This document shows positions 9,679-20,134 of a stretch of 64,000 nt of DNA, piece after piece. Source of the DNA: Sulfurimonas marina (GTDB lineage: Bacteria; Campylobacterota; Campylobacteria; Campylobacterales; Sulfurimonadaceae); NCBI RefSeq assembly GCF_014905095.1, contig NZ_CP041165.1:434001-498000 (forward strand). Direction: 5' to 3'. The notes beneath the pieces were generated by a model. The model was not told where the DNA came from and searched no databases. It was given only the letters and a program-made list of their open reading frames with translations. The stretch's first letter is position 1; each line of letters starts with the position of its first letter. The position numbers and the translations under genes are program-made.

Positions 9679-10515
9679 ATGATCAAGATAGAATCTATAA
9701 GTTTAGAACAAGCATATAAAGAGGCTGCAGAGTCTCTTAATTGTTCAGTAACTGAATTGGTTGTTGAAGTTGTACAAGCACCAAGTAGTGGTTTTTTAGG
9801 TTTTTTTAAAAAGAAGGCAGTAATTGTAGCGACTGTAAAAAATATTTCTGAAGCTCCAAAAAAGAAAAAACAAGAAGTAAAAAAAGAAAAAACTGTGACA
9901 CCTACGGTTTTAAATGATACTATACTGCCTGAATCTTTTGTAAGTGATCAAGAAGAGGACCTGGATGAAGATTTAGGAAGCGGTCTTGATTATACTGCTG
10001 ATTATGATGATGCATATGATGAAGTAGACTACGAGGATGAACCTGTCCATACTAACATCTCCGAGATTGTTGCAGAGGTGAAACACGACATCAATCAGCT
10101 CTTTAAAACAATATGTTTTGATATTGAAGAGATTGAAGTAAGTGCATACGACGATACAACTTTACTTATAGAATTCAAGGGTGAAGATGCCGCTCTTCTT
10201 ATTGGAAAAGAGGGGTATAGATACAAAGCACTCTCATATATGTTATTTAACTGGATAAATGCAAAATATGATCTTCAACTCCGTTTAGAAATAGCAGAGT
10301 TTTTACAAAACCAAGAGGAAGCTGTTGCTAAATATCTTGAGGGTGTATATGAGATCGTTGAGAGAGACGGACGTGCTCAAACAAAGATTCTTGACGGCGT
10401 ACTTGTGCAGATTGCACTTAAAGAACTTCGTAATAGATACCCGGATAAATATGTGGTGATCCGCTCTACTAAAGAGGGATTAAAATATATCATCATTAAC
10501 GATTATCACGTATAA
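9679..10515 (+). CDS. jag: RNA-binding protein Jag / KhpB
   Basis: 278 residues. An N-terminal Jag-N domain (about 1-55, with SGFLGFFKKKAVIVA), a Lys-rich then strongly acidic linker (about 62-120, many Asp/Glu), a KH-like domain (about 130-205, with GKEGYRYKALSYM as the GxxG-type loop) and a C-terminal R3H region. In other bacteria Jag/KhpB pairs with KhpA as an RNA chaperone affecting cell division and envelope functions. It lies between yidC and mnmE with gaps of two bases each, as in many genomes. The acidic linker is longer than in textbook members. Confidence 0.92.
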   Translation: MIKIESISLEQAYKEAAESLNCSVTELVVEVVQAPSSGFLGFFKKKAVIVATVKNISEAPKKKKQEVKKEKTVTPTVLNDTILPESFVSDQEEDLDEDLGSGLDYTADYDDAYDEVDYEDEPVHTNISEIVAEVKHDINQLFKTICFDIEEIEVSAYDDTTLLIEFKGEDAALLIGKEGYRYKALSYMLFNWINAKYDLQLRLEIAEFLQNQEEAVAKYLEGVYEIVERDGRAQTKILDGVLVQIALKELRNRYPDKYVVIRSTKEGLKYIIINDYHV

Positions 10516-10517
10516 AA

Positions 10518-11849
10518 ATGGATAATGATACTATAGTAGCTATTGCCACGGCAAACGGCATAGGCTCAATTGCAATTATAAGACTCAGCGGTGAAAAAGC
10601 GCTGAGCATTGCCAAAACACTCTCAAAAAAAGATAACTTTTCTCCTAGATACGCAACACTTACCAACGTATATGACAAGAACAATGAACTTATAGATGAG
10701 ACGATCATTATCTATTTTAAAAACCCACACTCTTTTACAGGTGAAGATGTTGTCGAAATCCAATGTCATGGTGGATATATTGTTGCTCAATCTATTTTAC
10801 AAAGTTGTTTAGATGCAGGAGCACGTGTTGCAAATGCAGGTGAATTCTCTAAACGCGCATTCTTTAATGGAAGAATAGACCTCTCTGAAGCGGAAGCGAT
10901 CTCACAACTGATCGAAGCAAAAAGTGAAGATGCTGCAAAGATACTGGCAAAACAGGTAAAAGGCTCTCTAAAAGAGTTTATCGAAAGTGTTCGGGATGAG
11001 ATTATACATATACTTGCATATTCTGAAGTGAGTATTGACTATGCTGAAGAGGATCTACCTGAAGATCTGGTAGAGCAGATAAAAGCAAAACTGGAAGCTC
11101 TTAAAAAACAGCTAGAACGTACACTGCAGGCTTCAAAATCACGTGCAGGTCTTATGCAAGGATTTCGCGTAGCAATTGTAGGAAAACCAAATGTTGGGAA
11201 GAGTTCGCTTTTAAATGGTCTGTTAAATTACAACCGTGCCATAGTAAGTGATATTGCAGGGACTACCCGTGATACGATCGAAGAGCAGGTAAAAATAGGG
11301 ACACATTTGATCCGTATAGTTGATACTGCAGGGATCCGCGATGCAAGTGATGAGATCGAAAAGATAGGGATACAAAGAAGTTTAGAGGCGATTGAGCAAA
11401 GTGACATTGTTGTTTCTGTTTTTGACAACTCAAGAGAACTGGATGAGGAAGATAAACAGATTATCTCCCTTTTAGAAGAGACACAAAAGCAGCAGATTCG
11501 TATTAAAAATAAAATAGATTTAGAAACAAAACTAAATGTTGCATTTGATTTTGATATAGAGCTTAACTCTAAAGATGATGTTACTCCATTGATCAAAAAA
11601 CTAGAAGCAATTATGGATCGTTCAAACAGCAGTGAAGAGATAATGTTGATTTCGCAAAGACAGATATCGGCTGTAGAAGAAACGATGGAAAATATAGACG
11701 AAGCATTTTACCCATTAGAGGATCAAGAGTTGGAGATCTTCTCTTTTCATCTCAATGAAGCAGTAAAAGCGATGGCAAGTATTACCAGACCATTTGAAAA
11801 TGATGAGATGCTTGATAAAATGTTCGGCTCATTCTGTTTAGGAAAATAG
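10518..11849 (+). CDS. mnmE: tRNA uridine-5-carboxymethylaminomethyl modification GTPase MnmE
   Basis: GTPase that with MnmG modifies U34 of certain tRNAs. 443 residues: an N-terminal formyl-tetrahydrofolate-binding domain (DTIVAIATANGIGSIAIIRLSG), a helical domain, an inserted G domain with GKPNVGKSS and the G3 DTAG, and the C-terminal catalytic motif FCLGK ending in the conserved Cys. Starts at ATG two bases after jag; ruvX starts on the next base after its stop. Confidence 0.97.
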   Translation: MDNDTIVAIATANGIGSIAIIRLSGEKALSIAKTLSKKDNFSPRYATLTNVYDKNNELIDETIIIYFKNPHSFTGEDVVEIQCHGGYIVAQSILQSCLDAGARVANAGEFSKRAFFNGRIDLSEAEAISQLIEAKSEDAAKILAKQVKGSLKEFIESVRDEIIHILAYSEVSIDYAEEDLPEDLVEQIKAKLEALKKQLERTLQASKSRAGLMQGFRVAIVGKPNVGKSSLLNGLLNYNRAIVSDIAGTTRDTIEEQVKIGTHLIRIVDTAGIRDASDEIEKIGIQRSLEAIEQSDIVVSVFDNSRELDEEDKQIISLLEETQKQQIRIKNKIDLETKLNVAFDFDIELNSKDDVTPLIKKLEAIMDRSNSSEEIMLISQRQISAVEETMENIDEAFYPLEDQELEIFSFHLNEAVKAMASITRPFENDEMLDKMFGSFCLGK

Positions 11850-12239
11850 TTGAAATATATAGCAATAGACCTTGGTCTTAAAAGGATAGGTTTAGCCTAT
11901 TCAGCTCACAAAGATATTGTGACACCTCTCCCAGCGATCATCCGTAAAAATAGAAATCAAGCTGCAAACGAACTTAAAAATGTACTCAAAGAGTGGGAAG
12001 CTGAGGCACTTGTGGTAGGTATTCCACTTGGTGGGAGCAGTGAAGATGAGATGCGAAGACGAATAGAGCATTTTTTAAACCTTGTGGAGTTCTCAGGTGA
12101 AGTTTTCTATCAAGATGAGGCAAACAGTTCTTTAGAAGCTGAAGAGCTTATGAAAGGTGATATGCGTTACATTAGAGACGGCCGAGTTGACTCAATTTCT
12201 GCTATGATTATCTTGCAAAGATACCTCTTTTCAAAGTAG
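11850..12239 (+). CDS. ruvX: Holliday-junction resolvase-like protein YqgF/RuvX
   Basis: 129 residues with the RNase H-like fold signature at the start (KYIAIDLGLKRIGLA, catalytic Asp in DLG) and the second acidic site in YQDEANSSLEAEELM. In E. coli the homologue is tied to 16S rRNA 5'-end maturation; Holliday-junction cleavage has been proposed for others. The start is TTG immediately after the mnmE stop, so it is translationally coupled. Likely the last gene of the rpmH operon: a 70-base gap follows before the FIST gene. Confidence 0.93.
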   Translation: MKYIAIDLGLKRIGLAYSAHKDIVTPLPAIIRKNRNQAANELKNVLKEWEAEALVVGIPLGGSSEDEMRRRIEHFLNLVEFSGEVFYQDEANSSLEAEELMKGDMRYIRDGRVDSISAMIILQRYLFSK

Positions 12240-12309
12240 GAAAACTGATAAAACATAACATTTTTAAATAGAAAAGAATTATTAAGCTAAATGATACTAG
12301 AATGGTTAG

Positions 12310-14814
12310 ATGAAAAATATCAATTTACCTTTTAGTACTATTGAAGAATTAGAATCTTTTATTAATGATAACAGTATTAAAGATACGAAACAGTTGCTTA
12401 TACAATTGTTTTGTGGAGATACCGATTTACAATTTATTAAGAGTGTTCAAAAATATATACAAGAAAAATTACCCTCTTGTGTATTAATCGGTACTACTAC
12501 AGACGGTGTTATTGATTCAAGTAGAGTATATTATAAATCTAAAAGTGTCGCTTCATTTTCTATCTTCGAATCTACAAAACTACAAGCAAAACTTATTAAA
12601 TACAGTGAGTGTGAACATTGTGTCTATGAGGCGGGAAAACTTTTAGCTTCATCTGTCCAAGACAAAGATTTAAAAGCACTAATATGTTTCGCAGACGGAA
12701 TAAATACCAACGGTGAAGATTTCGTTAAAGGGATAGAAGAGGTAGTACCAAATGCAGTTTTAGCAGGCGGACTCTCTGGAGACAACGGTGAGTTAAAAAA
12801 GACATATGTTTTTGATAACTATGAAATCATAAACTCGGGAGCAGTAGGTGTTGGACTTATAAACCCCACTTTAAACGTGGCAACGAGTTATCTCTTTGAT
12901 TGGAAACCTATCGGTAAGAAAATGAGAGTGACAAAAGCTGTCAATAACAGAGTATATGAACTTGACGGTTTACCGATTGTCGATGTATATGCAAAATATA
13001 TGGGTCAGGAACTGGCAAATAAACTGCCTCAGATCGGTATAGAGTTTCCTCTTGTTTTTGAAAAAGAGGGGATGTCCTTGGGAAGAGCACCGTTAGCAAA
13101 ACATGATGACGGCTCTTTGACATTTGCAGGGAACATAGATGAATACGATATGGTCTCTTTTGGTGTCGGCGATATTGATGCGATACTTAACAACGGTACA
13201 TACGCTATCCACTCATTTGCAAATCAGAATCTGTGTCAATCTGAAGCTGTTTTTATCTACTCCTGCATGGCACGTAGAAGATTTTTAGAAAACTACATCA
13301 GACATGAACTAGAAACACTTTCTCAACTAGGAAACAGTTCAGGTTTTTTTACCTATGGAGAGTTCTTTCATTTTCAGGATAAAAATCAACTTTTAAATGA
13401 AACAATGACTTTTATTACCCTTTCTGAAACATGTCAGAAAATTGATCATCATGTTATCTTGAAAGATGAAAGTTTTAATAGATCGGAGATCATAACTACA
13501 CAACATGTTTTAGCAAACTTGGCAAATACTGTTTCTAATGAACTCGCAGATCTAAATGAGCATCTAGAACAGCGCGTGAGGGAAAATTCTGCATATATAT
13601 TCCAACAAGCCTACATAAATCAGCTCACAGGACTGCCAAACCGTATAAGTCTAATCAATGCACTAGAAAAGCATATTGGAAAAGTATTGTTATTGATTAA
13701 TGTAGATGACTTTACTACAATTAATGATTTCTACGGATATCAGGTCGGTGACGAAGTACTGAAAAAAATAGGTGAGGTGTTGCAACATTTTGCGCATGAA
13801 CATAACTCTAGAGCATATAAGCTGCCATCAGATGAATTCGCCATGATTTTGGATGTTAAAAATCATAAAACCATTATTGAAAAAAATATTAAACAGTTAA
13901 TATCTGAAATTGAAAGTAAAGAGTATTTTTTCAATGAACACCATATTCATATAGGTGTGACAATTGCCGGTGCTATTATAAATACAAACAAGACAGGTTT
14001 AGTCAATGCCGATATGACGCTCAAGCTTGCAAAGAATAAGGGCAAAAATTTTATGCTCTTTAATGAAGACCTAAAATTGGCACAGCAGTATGAATATAAT
14101 GTAAAAATGGCTAGTCTTATAAAAAATGCTTTGGCAGATGGCAATGTTATTCCATATTTTCAGCCTATTATAGATGTGCATACATTAGAGATTCGAAAAT
14201 ATGAAGCACTGGTACGCTTGAAAAAACCGGATGGAAGTATACTTTTACCGTGTCAATTTTTAGATATAAGTCGTAAGATACGTTTGTATGAAAAGATCAC
14301 TTTGACAATGATTGAACAGACATTTTCTTTTTTCAGTAAGAACGAGCTGAAATTTAGCATTAATCTTGATTTTAGTGACATTGCAAATGCAAAAATAAAA
14401 AAATTTCTTTTTGAAAAAATCAAAGAGTATGATATTGCCCAGCAACTCACCATCGAGATCCTTGAGACACAAGAGTTTCAAGATGTGCAAACGGTACTCG
14501 ATTTTGTAGATGAGGTATATGCACACAATGCGAAGATCGCAATAGATGATTTTGGTAGTGGCTATGCAAATTTTGAATATATAACAAATATCCGTTCAGA
14601 TTTTATGAAAATAGACGGTTCTCTTATTAAAAATATAGATAAAGACAGAAATGCCAGAATTATTACAGAGACTATTATAGGTTTTGCAAAAAAGTTAAAC
14701 AAAAAAATTGTGGCAGAATTTGTACACTCTAAAGAGGTGTTCGATGTGGTAAAAGAGTTGGGTGTTGATTATGTGCAGGGGTATTACCTAGGAGTTCCTA
14801 AAGAGTCAATATAA
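12310..14814 (+). CDS. FIST-GGDEF-EAL protein with degenerate GGDEF
   Basis: 834 residues, no membrane helix, so probably cytoplasmic. An N-terminal FIST N + FIST C sensory pair (about 20-370), proposed to bind small ligands such as amino acids, is followed by a short linker helix, a GGDEF-fold domain (about 425-560) and an EAL domain (about 580-834). The cyclase motif reads P506-S507-D508-E509-F510 instead of GGDEF, so cyclase activity is doubtful. The EAL motif is exact (E632-A-L) with D746-D747 in DDFGSGYANF, so a ligand-regulated c-di-GMP phosphodiesterase is the best reading. The ATG is 70 bases after ruvX. It converges on the next gene with a 3-base gap. Confidence 0.9.
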   Translation: MKNINLPFSTIEELESFINDNSIKDTKQLLIQLFCGDTDLQFIKSVQKYIQEKLPSCVLIGTTTDGVIDSSRVYYKSKSVASFSIFESTKLQAKLIKYSECEHCVYEAGKLLASSVQDKDLKALICFADGINTNGEDFVKGIEEVVPNAVLAGGLSGDNGELKKTYVFDNYEIINSGAVGVGLINPTLNVATSYLFDWKPIGKKMRVTKAVNNRVYELDGLPIVDVYAKYMGQELANKLPQIGIEFPLVFEKEGMSLGRAPLAKHDDGSLTFAGNIDEYDMVSFGVGDIDAILNNGTYAIHSFANQNLCQSEAVFIYSCMARRRFLENYIRHELETLSQLGNSSGFFTYGEFFHFQDKNQLLNETMTFITLSETCQKIDHHVILKDESFNRSEIITTQHVLANLANTVSNELADLNEHLEQRVRENSAYIFQQAYINQLTGLPNRISLINALEKHIGKVLLLINVDDFTTINDFYGYQVGDEVLKKIGEVLQHFAHEHNSRAYKLPSDEFAMILDVKNHKTIIEKNIKQLISEIESKEYFFNEHHIHIGVTIAGAIINTNKTGLVNADMTLKLAKNKGKNFMLFNEDLKLAQQYEYNVKMASLIKNALADGNVIPYFQPIIDVHTLEIRKYEALVRLKKPDGSILLPCQFLDISRKIRLYEKITLTMIEQTFSFFSKNELKFSINLDFSDIANAKIKKFLFEKIKEYDIAQQLTIEILETQEFQDVQTVLDFVDEVYAHNAKIAIDDFGSGYANFEYITNIRSDFMKIDGSLIKNIDKDRNARIITETIIGFAKKLNKKIVAEFVHSKEVFDVVKELGVDYVQGYYLGVPKESI

Positions 14815-14817
14815 GCT

Positions 14818-15543
14818 TTACTTTTTCATTATATAAAGGTTTGAATCCTTATCTGCAGCCTCTGAAAACCTCTCTTTTAACTCCCGATCAAATGTGAGTA
14901 GAAATATATTTGCATTTTTAATATTAAGCTCTTCATAGTTCTTTAGTAGAAGATCATCAGCTACATTTTTCCCATAATCACACTTAATAAAGTTAAATGA
15001 ATTGAGTGTTTTCCCATAGTCGTAAAGATTTGCTTCCCATTCAGCACGTTTTAGATAAAGCGAATCTGGATTGGCGGCAAGATAGATATTTTTATCATTG
15101 ATGTTATATGGCTCTATAATCTCTGAAAATATTGAGGAGATTGCCGAAAAGTTTTCAATATCCCAAAAAAGATAAGAACGCTTCATATTTTTTTTTCTCT
15201 CACCGCTGATAAGCTTAAGACGTTTAGTGATATTAAAATGAGAGTGTGCAAAGTCATTTGTAAGGAGAATGGAGTTCTTCAGTTTTTGGGCATCTGTTGT
15301 ATCAAATTCTAGGAGCTTGCCTAGTTCAATATAAAACTCTATATTTTCAAGCTCAGTTTTAGCACCACCTTTTTGGTAAGAGCTTAATTTTTTGAGTTTA
15401 TGTTTGTTAAAAAGCAGATGCACACCCATATTTTCATGGTTGGCATATGCCTGTTTTACCCTAAAAAAGAGCTCTTTAGCGTATCTGTTGTTTGGTAGTT
15501 CTATCTTACCGCGAAATTTATGTTCTATTTTTACAGGTATCAT
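14818..15543 (-). CDS. Uncharacterised protein with a NYN/PIN-like C-terminal domain
   Basis: 241 residues, soluble, basic. The first 120 residues match nothing I know. The C-terminal half reads like a Rossmann-type NYN/PIN nuclease: YLFWDIENFSAI (D128, E130, N131) at the first strand, GKNVADDLLL (D196, D197) and LLTFDRELKERF (T217, D219), which mimic the spaced acidic metal ligands of NYN domains. Cutting of RNA is therefore possible but unproven. It starts at the base where the next upstream minus gene stops (one-base overlap), so the pair is co-translated. Confidence 0.65.
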   Translation of the reverse strand: MIPVKIEHKFRGKIELPNNRYAKELFFRVKQAYANHENMGVHLLFNKHKLKKLSSYQKGGAKTELENIEFYIELGKLLEFDTTDAQKLKNSILLTNDFAHSHFNITKRLKLISGERKKNMKRSYLFWDIENFSAISSIFSEIIEPYNINDKNIYLAANPDSLYLKRAEWEANLYDYGKTLNSFNFIKCDYGKNVADDLLLKNYEELNIKNANIFLLTFDRELKERFSEAADKDSNLYIMKK

Positions 15544-16196
15544 TAAAGAGCTTTGAAAAACTGTGCAGCTTCCTCTTCGTCATCAGAAAGATTATCTTTT
15601 GCGTAGAGTTCATCTTCTGCGATCATCTTTTTAACTCTTTGTTGACAGTACTCGAAAACAATCTCTTGAGCTTGTTCGTCATCTTCTATAAAACCAAGAC
15701 CGCTAAATTGGTATTGAGGTTCTTCCTGCTCGATACAAAGTAATATACCTTCACATCTCTCTTCGATAAGTTCAACTAGTTCTCTATATGTGATGTTAAA
15801 CTCTGTAGCATGCCATCCCATAGTTTCAAGCTCTTTGTTTGAGAACTCTCCTACACCGTCCCCTGTAGTATCATCGTATGAAGCTCTAATCACATTTGCA
15901 GCAATTAGGTTTTGCCAGTTAGAGAATGCTTTAATAAGTACTCTCTCCTCATCTTCAACAATTTGATAGTTTTGCCCGAGAATTTCTGCAAGAGTTGTCG
16001 GTTTAGGCAGGCTCAGTGAACTTGCAGGTTTTGGAATATGCTGCCCTACATAGATAACAGCTGTTTTATCTGCAAGTGGAGTAAAAACTATTTCCCCTTT
16101 TGTAGTGATAGCAAACTCTTTTTGTGAGTTTACGGCACTAAGTAACTCTTGTTTATCTACTATAATGATCTCTTTAAAAAGGTTAAATTTTTTCAT
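15543..16196 (-). CDS. Conserved hypothetical acidic protein, partner of the NYN-like gene
   Basis: 217 residues from the ATG at 16196 (MKKFNLFKEIIIVDKQELL); a frame extension to 16229 exists, but the GGGG-containing site eight bases before 16196 favours the shorter form. No signal peptide or membrane helix; very acidic C-terminus (DDEEEAAQFFKAL). I recognise no domain. It is first in a two-gene minus operon with the NYN-like gene and is divergent from ilvC. Confidence 0.6.
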   Translation of the reverse strand: MKKFNLFKEIIIVDKQELLSAVNSQKEFAITTKGEIVFTPLADKTAVIYVGQHIPKPASSLSLPKPTTLAEILGQNYQIVEDEERVLIKAFSNWQNLIAANVIRASYDDTTGDGVGEFSNKELETMGWHATEFNITYRELVELIEERCEGILLCIEQEEPQYQFSGLGFIEDDEQAQEIVFEYCQQRVKKMIAEDELYAKDNLSDDEEEAAQFFKAL

Positions 16197-16302
16197 GTTG
16201 ACCCCATTAGTTTTTTTAGCATTATACAAGTTATGATATTAAAGTGATAGAGTTAAAAATAAATCTAAGTTTAGTCTAATAAAAGTTTTACCATATTTTG
16301 AG

Positions 16303-17378
<1,076 letters not shown>

Positions 17379-17390
17379 TTCTTTTTTCTT

Positions 17391-17439
17391 ACTGCACTTC
17401 ATCTGCGGATGATTTGTGCAGTCAGCTACTATATGTAGC
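17391..17439 (+). terminator. Two hairpins after ilvC, possible terminator
   Basis: ACTGCAC (17391-17397) pairs with GTGCAGT (17416-17422) around an inner ATC/GAT pair; a second stem GCTAC-TATAT-GTAGC (17425-17439) is followed by CTCCTTTTC. The U-tract is weak, so termination is likely but not certain. Confidence 0.45.
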
Positions 17440-17528
17440 CTCCTTTTCAAAAACATCCACATCTAAAGCACATTAACCAAAAACCTTTTAGTTTTTCAAA
17501 CTTTTAATCTTTTTATATCTTCTTTCGT

Positions 17529-17534
17529 TATAAT
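17529..17534 (+). promoter_or_regulatory. -10 element for bioD
   Basis: TATAAT 22 bases before the bioD TTG start, in CTTTCGTTATAATCC. It gives a short leader of about 15 bases. Confidence 0.45.
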
Positions 17535-17555
17535 CCTTTAAAAAATGGATCTATT

Positions 17556-18203
17556 TTGGCAAAAAGAATTTTTATAACAGCGACAAATACAGATATCGGT
17601 AAGACATATACGACTAAACTTTTGATGCAAGAGTTAGCTAGTCAGGGCTATAAGGTTGGTGTTATTAAACCAATAGAGACAGGTGTAAAAGATGGAGTGT
17701 ATCCGGATGGTGATGCACTGCTGACACTTTTAAAGCAAATAAATCCTCTTGCCTGGTCACTGGATGTTGAAAATATTGTTCCTATCTCTTACGAGCTTCC
17801 GGCTGCACCTGTGATCGCATCTCATTTTGGAACTATTGATTATAAAAAGATAGATGAAGCGATCAAAGAGCAAGAGGCTATGTGCGATATTTTACTAATC
17901 GAAGGAGCAGGCGGTTTATTTGTCCCTGTTGATGAGAAAATAATAATGATAGATCTTATTAAAGTACTTAATGCACAGGCAGTACTTGTGACACATTGTT
18001 CCCTTGGATGTATCAGCGATACCTTAGTTAACAAAAAAGCTTTAGATGATTCCGGGATAAAAAATGAAGTACTATTTAACTGTCGAGATGAAGAGAAACA
18101 AAGTTTTAAAGAGATCTCTTTGCCATATTTTCAAAAGAGAGATTTTGATGTTTTTACAACGGCAGAGATAGAAAAACTTGTTGCTAAAATAGTAGAGATT
18201 TAG
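17556..18203 (+). CDS. bioD: ATP-dependent dethiobiotin synthetase
   Basis: Closes the ureido ring of dethiobiotin from 7,8-diaminopelargonate, CO2 and ATP, the next-to-last biotin step. 215 residues. P-loop [16 protein letters not shown] at 7-22 and the [13 protein letters not shown] motif near 111. The start is TTG; a nearby ATG at 17545 is out of frame. No other biotin gene is in the window. Confidence 0.95.
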   Translation: MAKRIFITATNTDIGKTYTTKLLMQELASQGYKVGVIKPIETGVKDGVYPDGDALLTLLKQINPLAWSLDVENIVPISYELPAAPVIASHFGTIDYKKIDEAIKEQEAMCDILLIEGAGGLFVPVDEKIIMIDLIKVLNAQAVLVTHCSLGCISDTLVNKKALDDSGIKNEVLFNCRDEEKQSFKEISLPYFQKRDFDVFTTAEIEKLVAKIVEI

Positions 18204-18204
18204 C

Positions 18205-18210
18205 TATAAT
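18205..18210 (+). promoter_or_regulatory. -10 element for pyrB
   Basis: TAGCTATAAT directly after the bioD stop codon, 35 bases before the pyrB start. Confidence 0.45.
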
Positions 18211-18244
18211 TACACCACTTAAAACGAGTGAAAAAAGGGAGAGA

Positions 18245-19120
18245 ATGAGCCACTTAATCCGTACAGATGACTTTAGTGTAGATGAGATAAAAGCACTTTT
18301 AGCAGACGCTAAAAAGTTTAGCGATGGAAGATTTGAGCGAATCTTGAAAGATAAGATTATAATCACTCTCTTTTTTGAAAACTCAACACGTACAAAAAGC
18401 TCGTTTGAGATCGCTGCAAAGCGTTTAGGTGCAGACGTTGTCCATCTTGATGTTGCAAAATCTTCAACAAAAAAAGGGGAGACGCTTGTAGATACTGCTA
18501 TGAATCTTGACTCGATGGGTCCACATGCAATCATCGTTCGTCATCAAAATGCAGGTGTACCGAAAATACTTTCAAACCATACAAAAGCATCTATTTTAAA
18601 TGCGGGTGACGGTGCACACGCTCATCCATCTCAAGCACTGCTTGATCTATACACTTTAACAGAGCATTTCGGTGATGTTAAAGGGAAAAAGATTGCAATT
18701 GTGGGTGATATTAAAAGTTCACGTGTTGCAAACTCAAATATAGAGCTCTTAACACGCTTTGGGATGGAAGTTATCTTAGTAGCTCCGCCGCAGTTTTTAC
18801 CTAAAACTAATTTACGTTCAACGCACCACCTCAAAGATATTATCGATGAAGTGGATGCTATTATGTCACTGCGAACTCAAACAGAGCGCCACTCTTCACA
18901 AAATTATGCGTCTTTAAAAGACTATGCAAGTGACTTCTGCATCACGGAAGAGTTAGTTGGCGATCGTGACATTATTCTTTTACACCCGGGACCGGTTCAC
19001 AGAAACATTGATATCTCAGATGCAATGCTTGATGATCCTAGATGTAAAGTACTCGAGCAGGTAAGTAACGGCGTAAATATCCGTATGGCGATACTCAAAA
19101 AATTGATTGCCGATAAATAA
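18245..19120 (+). CDS. pyrB: Aspartate carbamoyltransferase catalytic subunit
   Basis: First committed step of pyrimidine synthesis. 291 residues; the carbamoyl-phosphate motif [11 protein letters not shown] near 41 has Lys where the consensus has a second Arg, [10 protein letters not shown] lies near 123 and [11 protein letters not shown] near 239. No regulatory pyrI follows, so this is a class without the bacterial regulatory chain or a class using other partners. Good ribosome-binding site GGGAGAGA before ATG. pabB follows after six bases. Confidence 0.96.
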   Translation: MSHLIRTDDFSVDEIKALLADAKKFSDGRFERILKDKIIITLFFENSTRTKSSFEIAAKRLGADVVHLDVAKSSTKKGETLVDTAMNLDSMGPHAIIVRHQNAGVPKILSNHTKASILNAGDGAHAHPSQALLDLYTLTEHFGDVKGKKIAIVGDIKSSRVANSNIELLTRFGMEVILVAPPQFLPKTNLRSTHHLKDIIDEVDAIMSLRTQTERHSSQNYASLKDYASDFCITEELVGDRDIILLHPGPVHRNIDISDAMLDDPRCKVLEQVSNGVNIRMAILKKLIADK

Positions 19121-19126
19121 TCATAA

Positions 19127-20065
19127 ATGCCATTTAAAGAGTTAAATGCTTATGGAAAAAGGGCTGAACCCTTTTTATTTATAAGCGACTTCAAAGGGGA
19201 AAAGGTAGAGGTTTTCCCTTTGGATAAGTTACAAAAAAATAATATAGAGTTTTCGATCGAAGAGAACTATACTTACAAACAACATCCCCATTTTTTAAAA
19301 AAAACACCTATAGATTTTAGCAACTATAAACTAAAGTTTGATCAGGTTATTGAAAATATCAAGGCCGGAAACACTTATATACTGAACTTGACACAACCGA
19401 CACAGGTCTCGATAGATTTAACGCTGCAAGAGATCTATACACTTGCAAATGCTCATTATAAGCTGCGTTATAAAGATCAGTTTGTCTGTTTCTCTCCAGA
19501 GAAGTTTATACAGATAAAAAACAATAAAATAGCAACATTTCCTATGAAGGGGACTATTGATGCTTCTATTGAAGATGCTGAAGAGAAGATACTCTCCAAT
19601 GAAAAAGAGATGGCTGAGCATATTATGATAGTTGATCTGCTTCGAAATGATCTCTCTATTGTGGCTAAAGATGTAAGAGTAGAGAAGTTCCGCTATATAG
19701 ATGAGATAGAAGCAGGAGAGAAAAAGCTTTTACAAGTGAGTTCCCACATATCTGGAGAACTAGAGGAAAACTGGCAAGAGAGAATAGGGGATATTTTAGA
19801 AGCCTTGTTGCCGGCGGGAAGCATTAGCGGGACACCTAAGAAAAGCACACTGGAGCTGATTGAGAAGATAGAGGGGTATGAAAGGGGACATTTTAGCGGA
19901 GTTTTCGGTCTTTTTGACGGCAAAAGTTTTGACAGCGGTGTGATGATCCGCTTTATCGAAAAAACACCCAACGGATATCTCTATAAAAGCGGAGGTGGGA
20001 TAACTCTTGATAGTGATGCTCACTCAGAGTATCAAGAGATGTTAGATAAAATTTATCTTCCCTGA
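19127..20065 (+). CDS. pabB: Aminodeoxychorismate synthase component I
   Basis: Chorismate-binding enzyme of 312 residues that makes 4-amino-4-deoxychorismate for folate. Seen: KAGNTYILNLTQP, FSPEKFI, ATFPMKGTI, the PAGSISGTPKKSTLELI core and GGGIT near the end. It lacks the long N-terminal domain of TrpE and has no fused amidotransferase or lyase domain. Isochorismate synthase is less likely given the PAGSISGTPK form. Translationally close to pyrB. Confidence 0.85.
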   Translation: MPFKELNAYGKRAEPFLFISDFKGEKVEVFPLDKLQKNNIEFSIEENYTYKQHPHFLKKTPIDFSNYKLKFDQVIENIKAGNTYILNLTQPTQVSIDLTLQEIYTLANAHYKLRYKDQFVCFSPEKFIQIKNNKIATFPMKGTIDASIEDAEEKILSNEKEMAEHIMIVDLLRNDLSIVAKDVRVEKFRYIDEIEAGEKKLLQVSSHISGELEENWQERIGDILEALLPAGSISGTPKKSTLELIEKIEGYERGHFSGVFGLFDGKSFDSGVMIRFIEKTPNGYLYKSGGGITLDSDAHSEYQEMLDKIYLP

Positions 20066-20097
20066 GAATTTCTATAGGAGTTTTAGAATTATTGGGT

Positions 20098-20103
20098 TAT
20101 AAT
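20098..20103 (+). promoter_or_regulatory. -10 element for tal
   Basis: TATAAT in GGGTTATAATAGAG, 32 bases before the tal start. Confidence 0.45.
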
Positions 20104-20134
20104 AGAGTCAAAAAATATTAAAAGGGCTTTATAT

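Noticed and set aside
14818-16196. Toxin-antitoxin module
   Set aside because: The NYN-like protein is 241 residues and its partner 217, with no short antitoxin or DNA-binding motif; a TA call is not supported.
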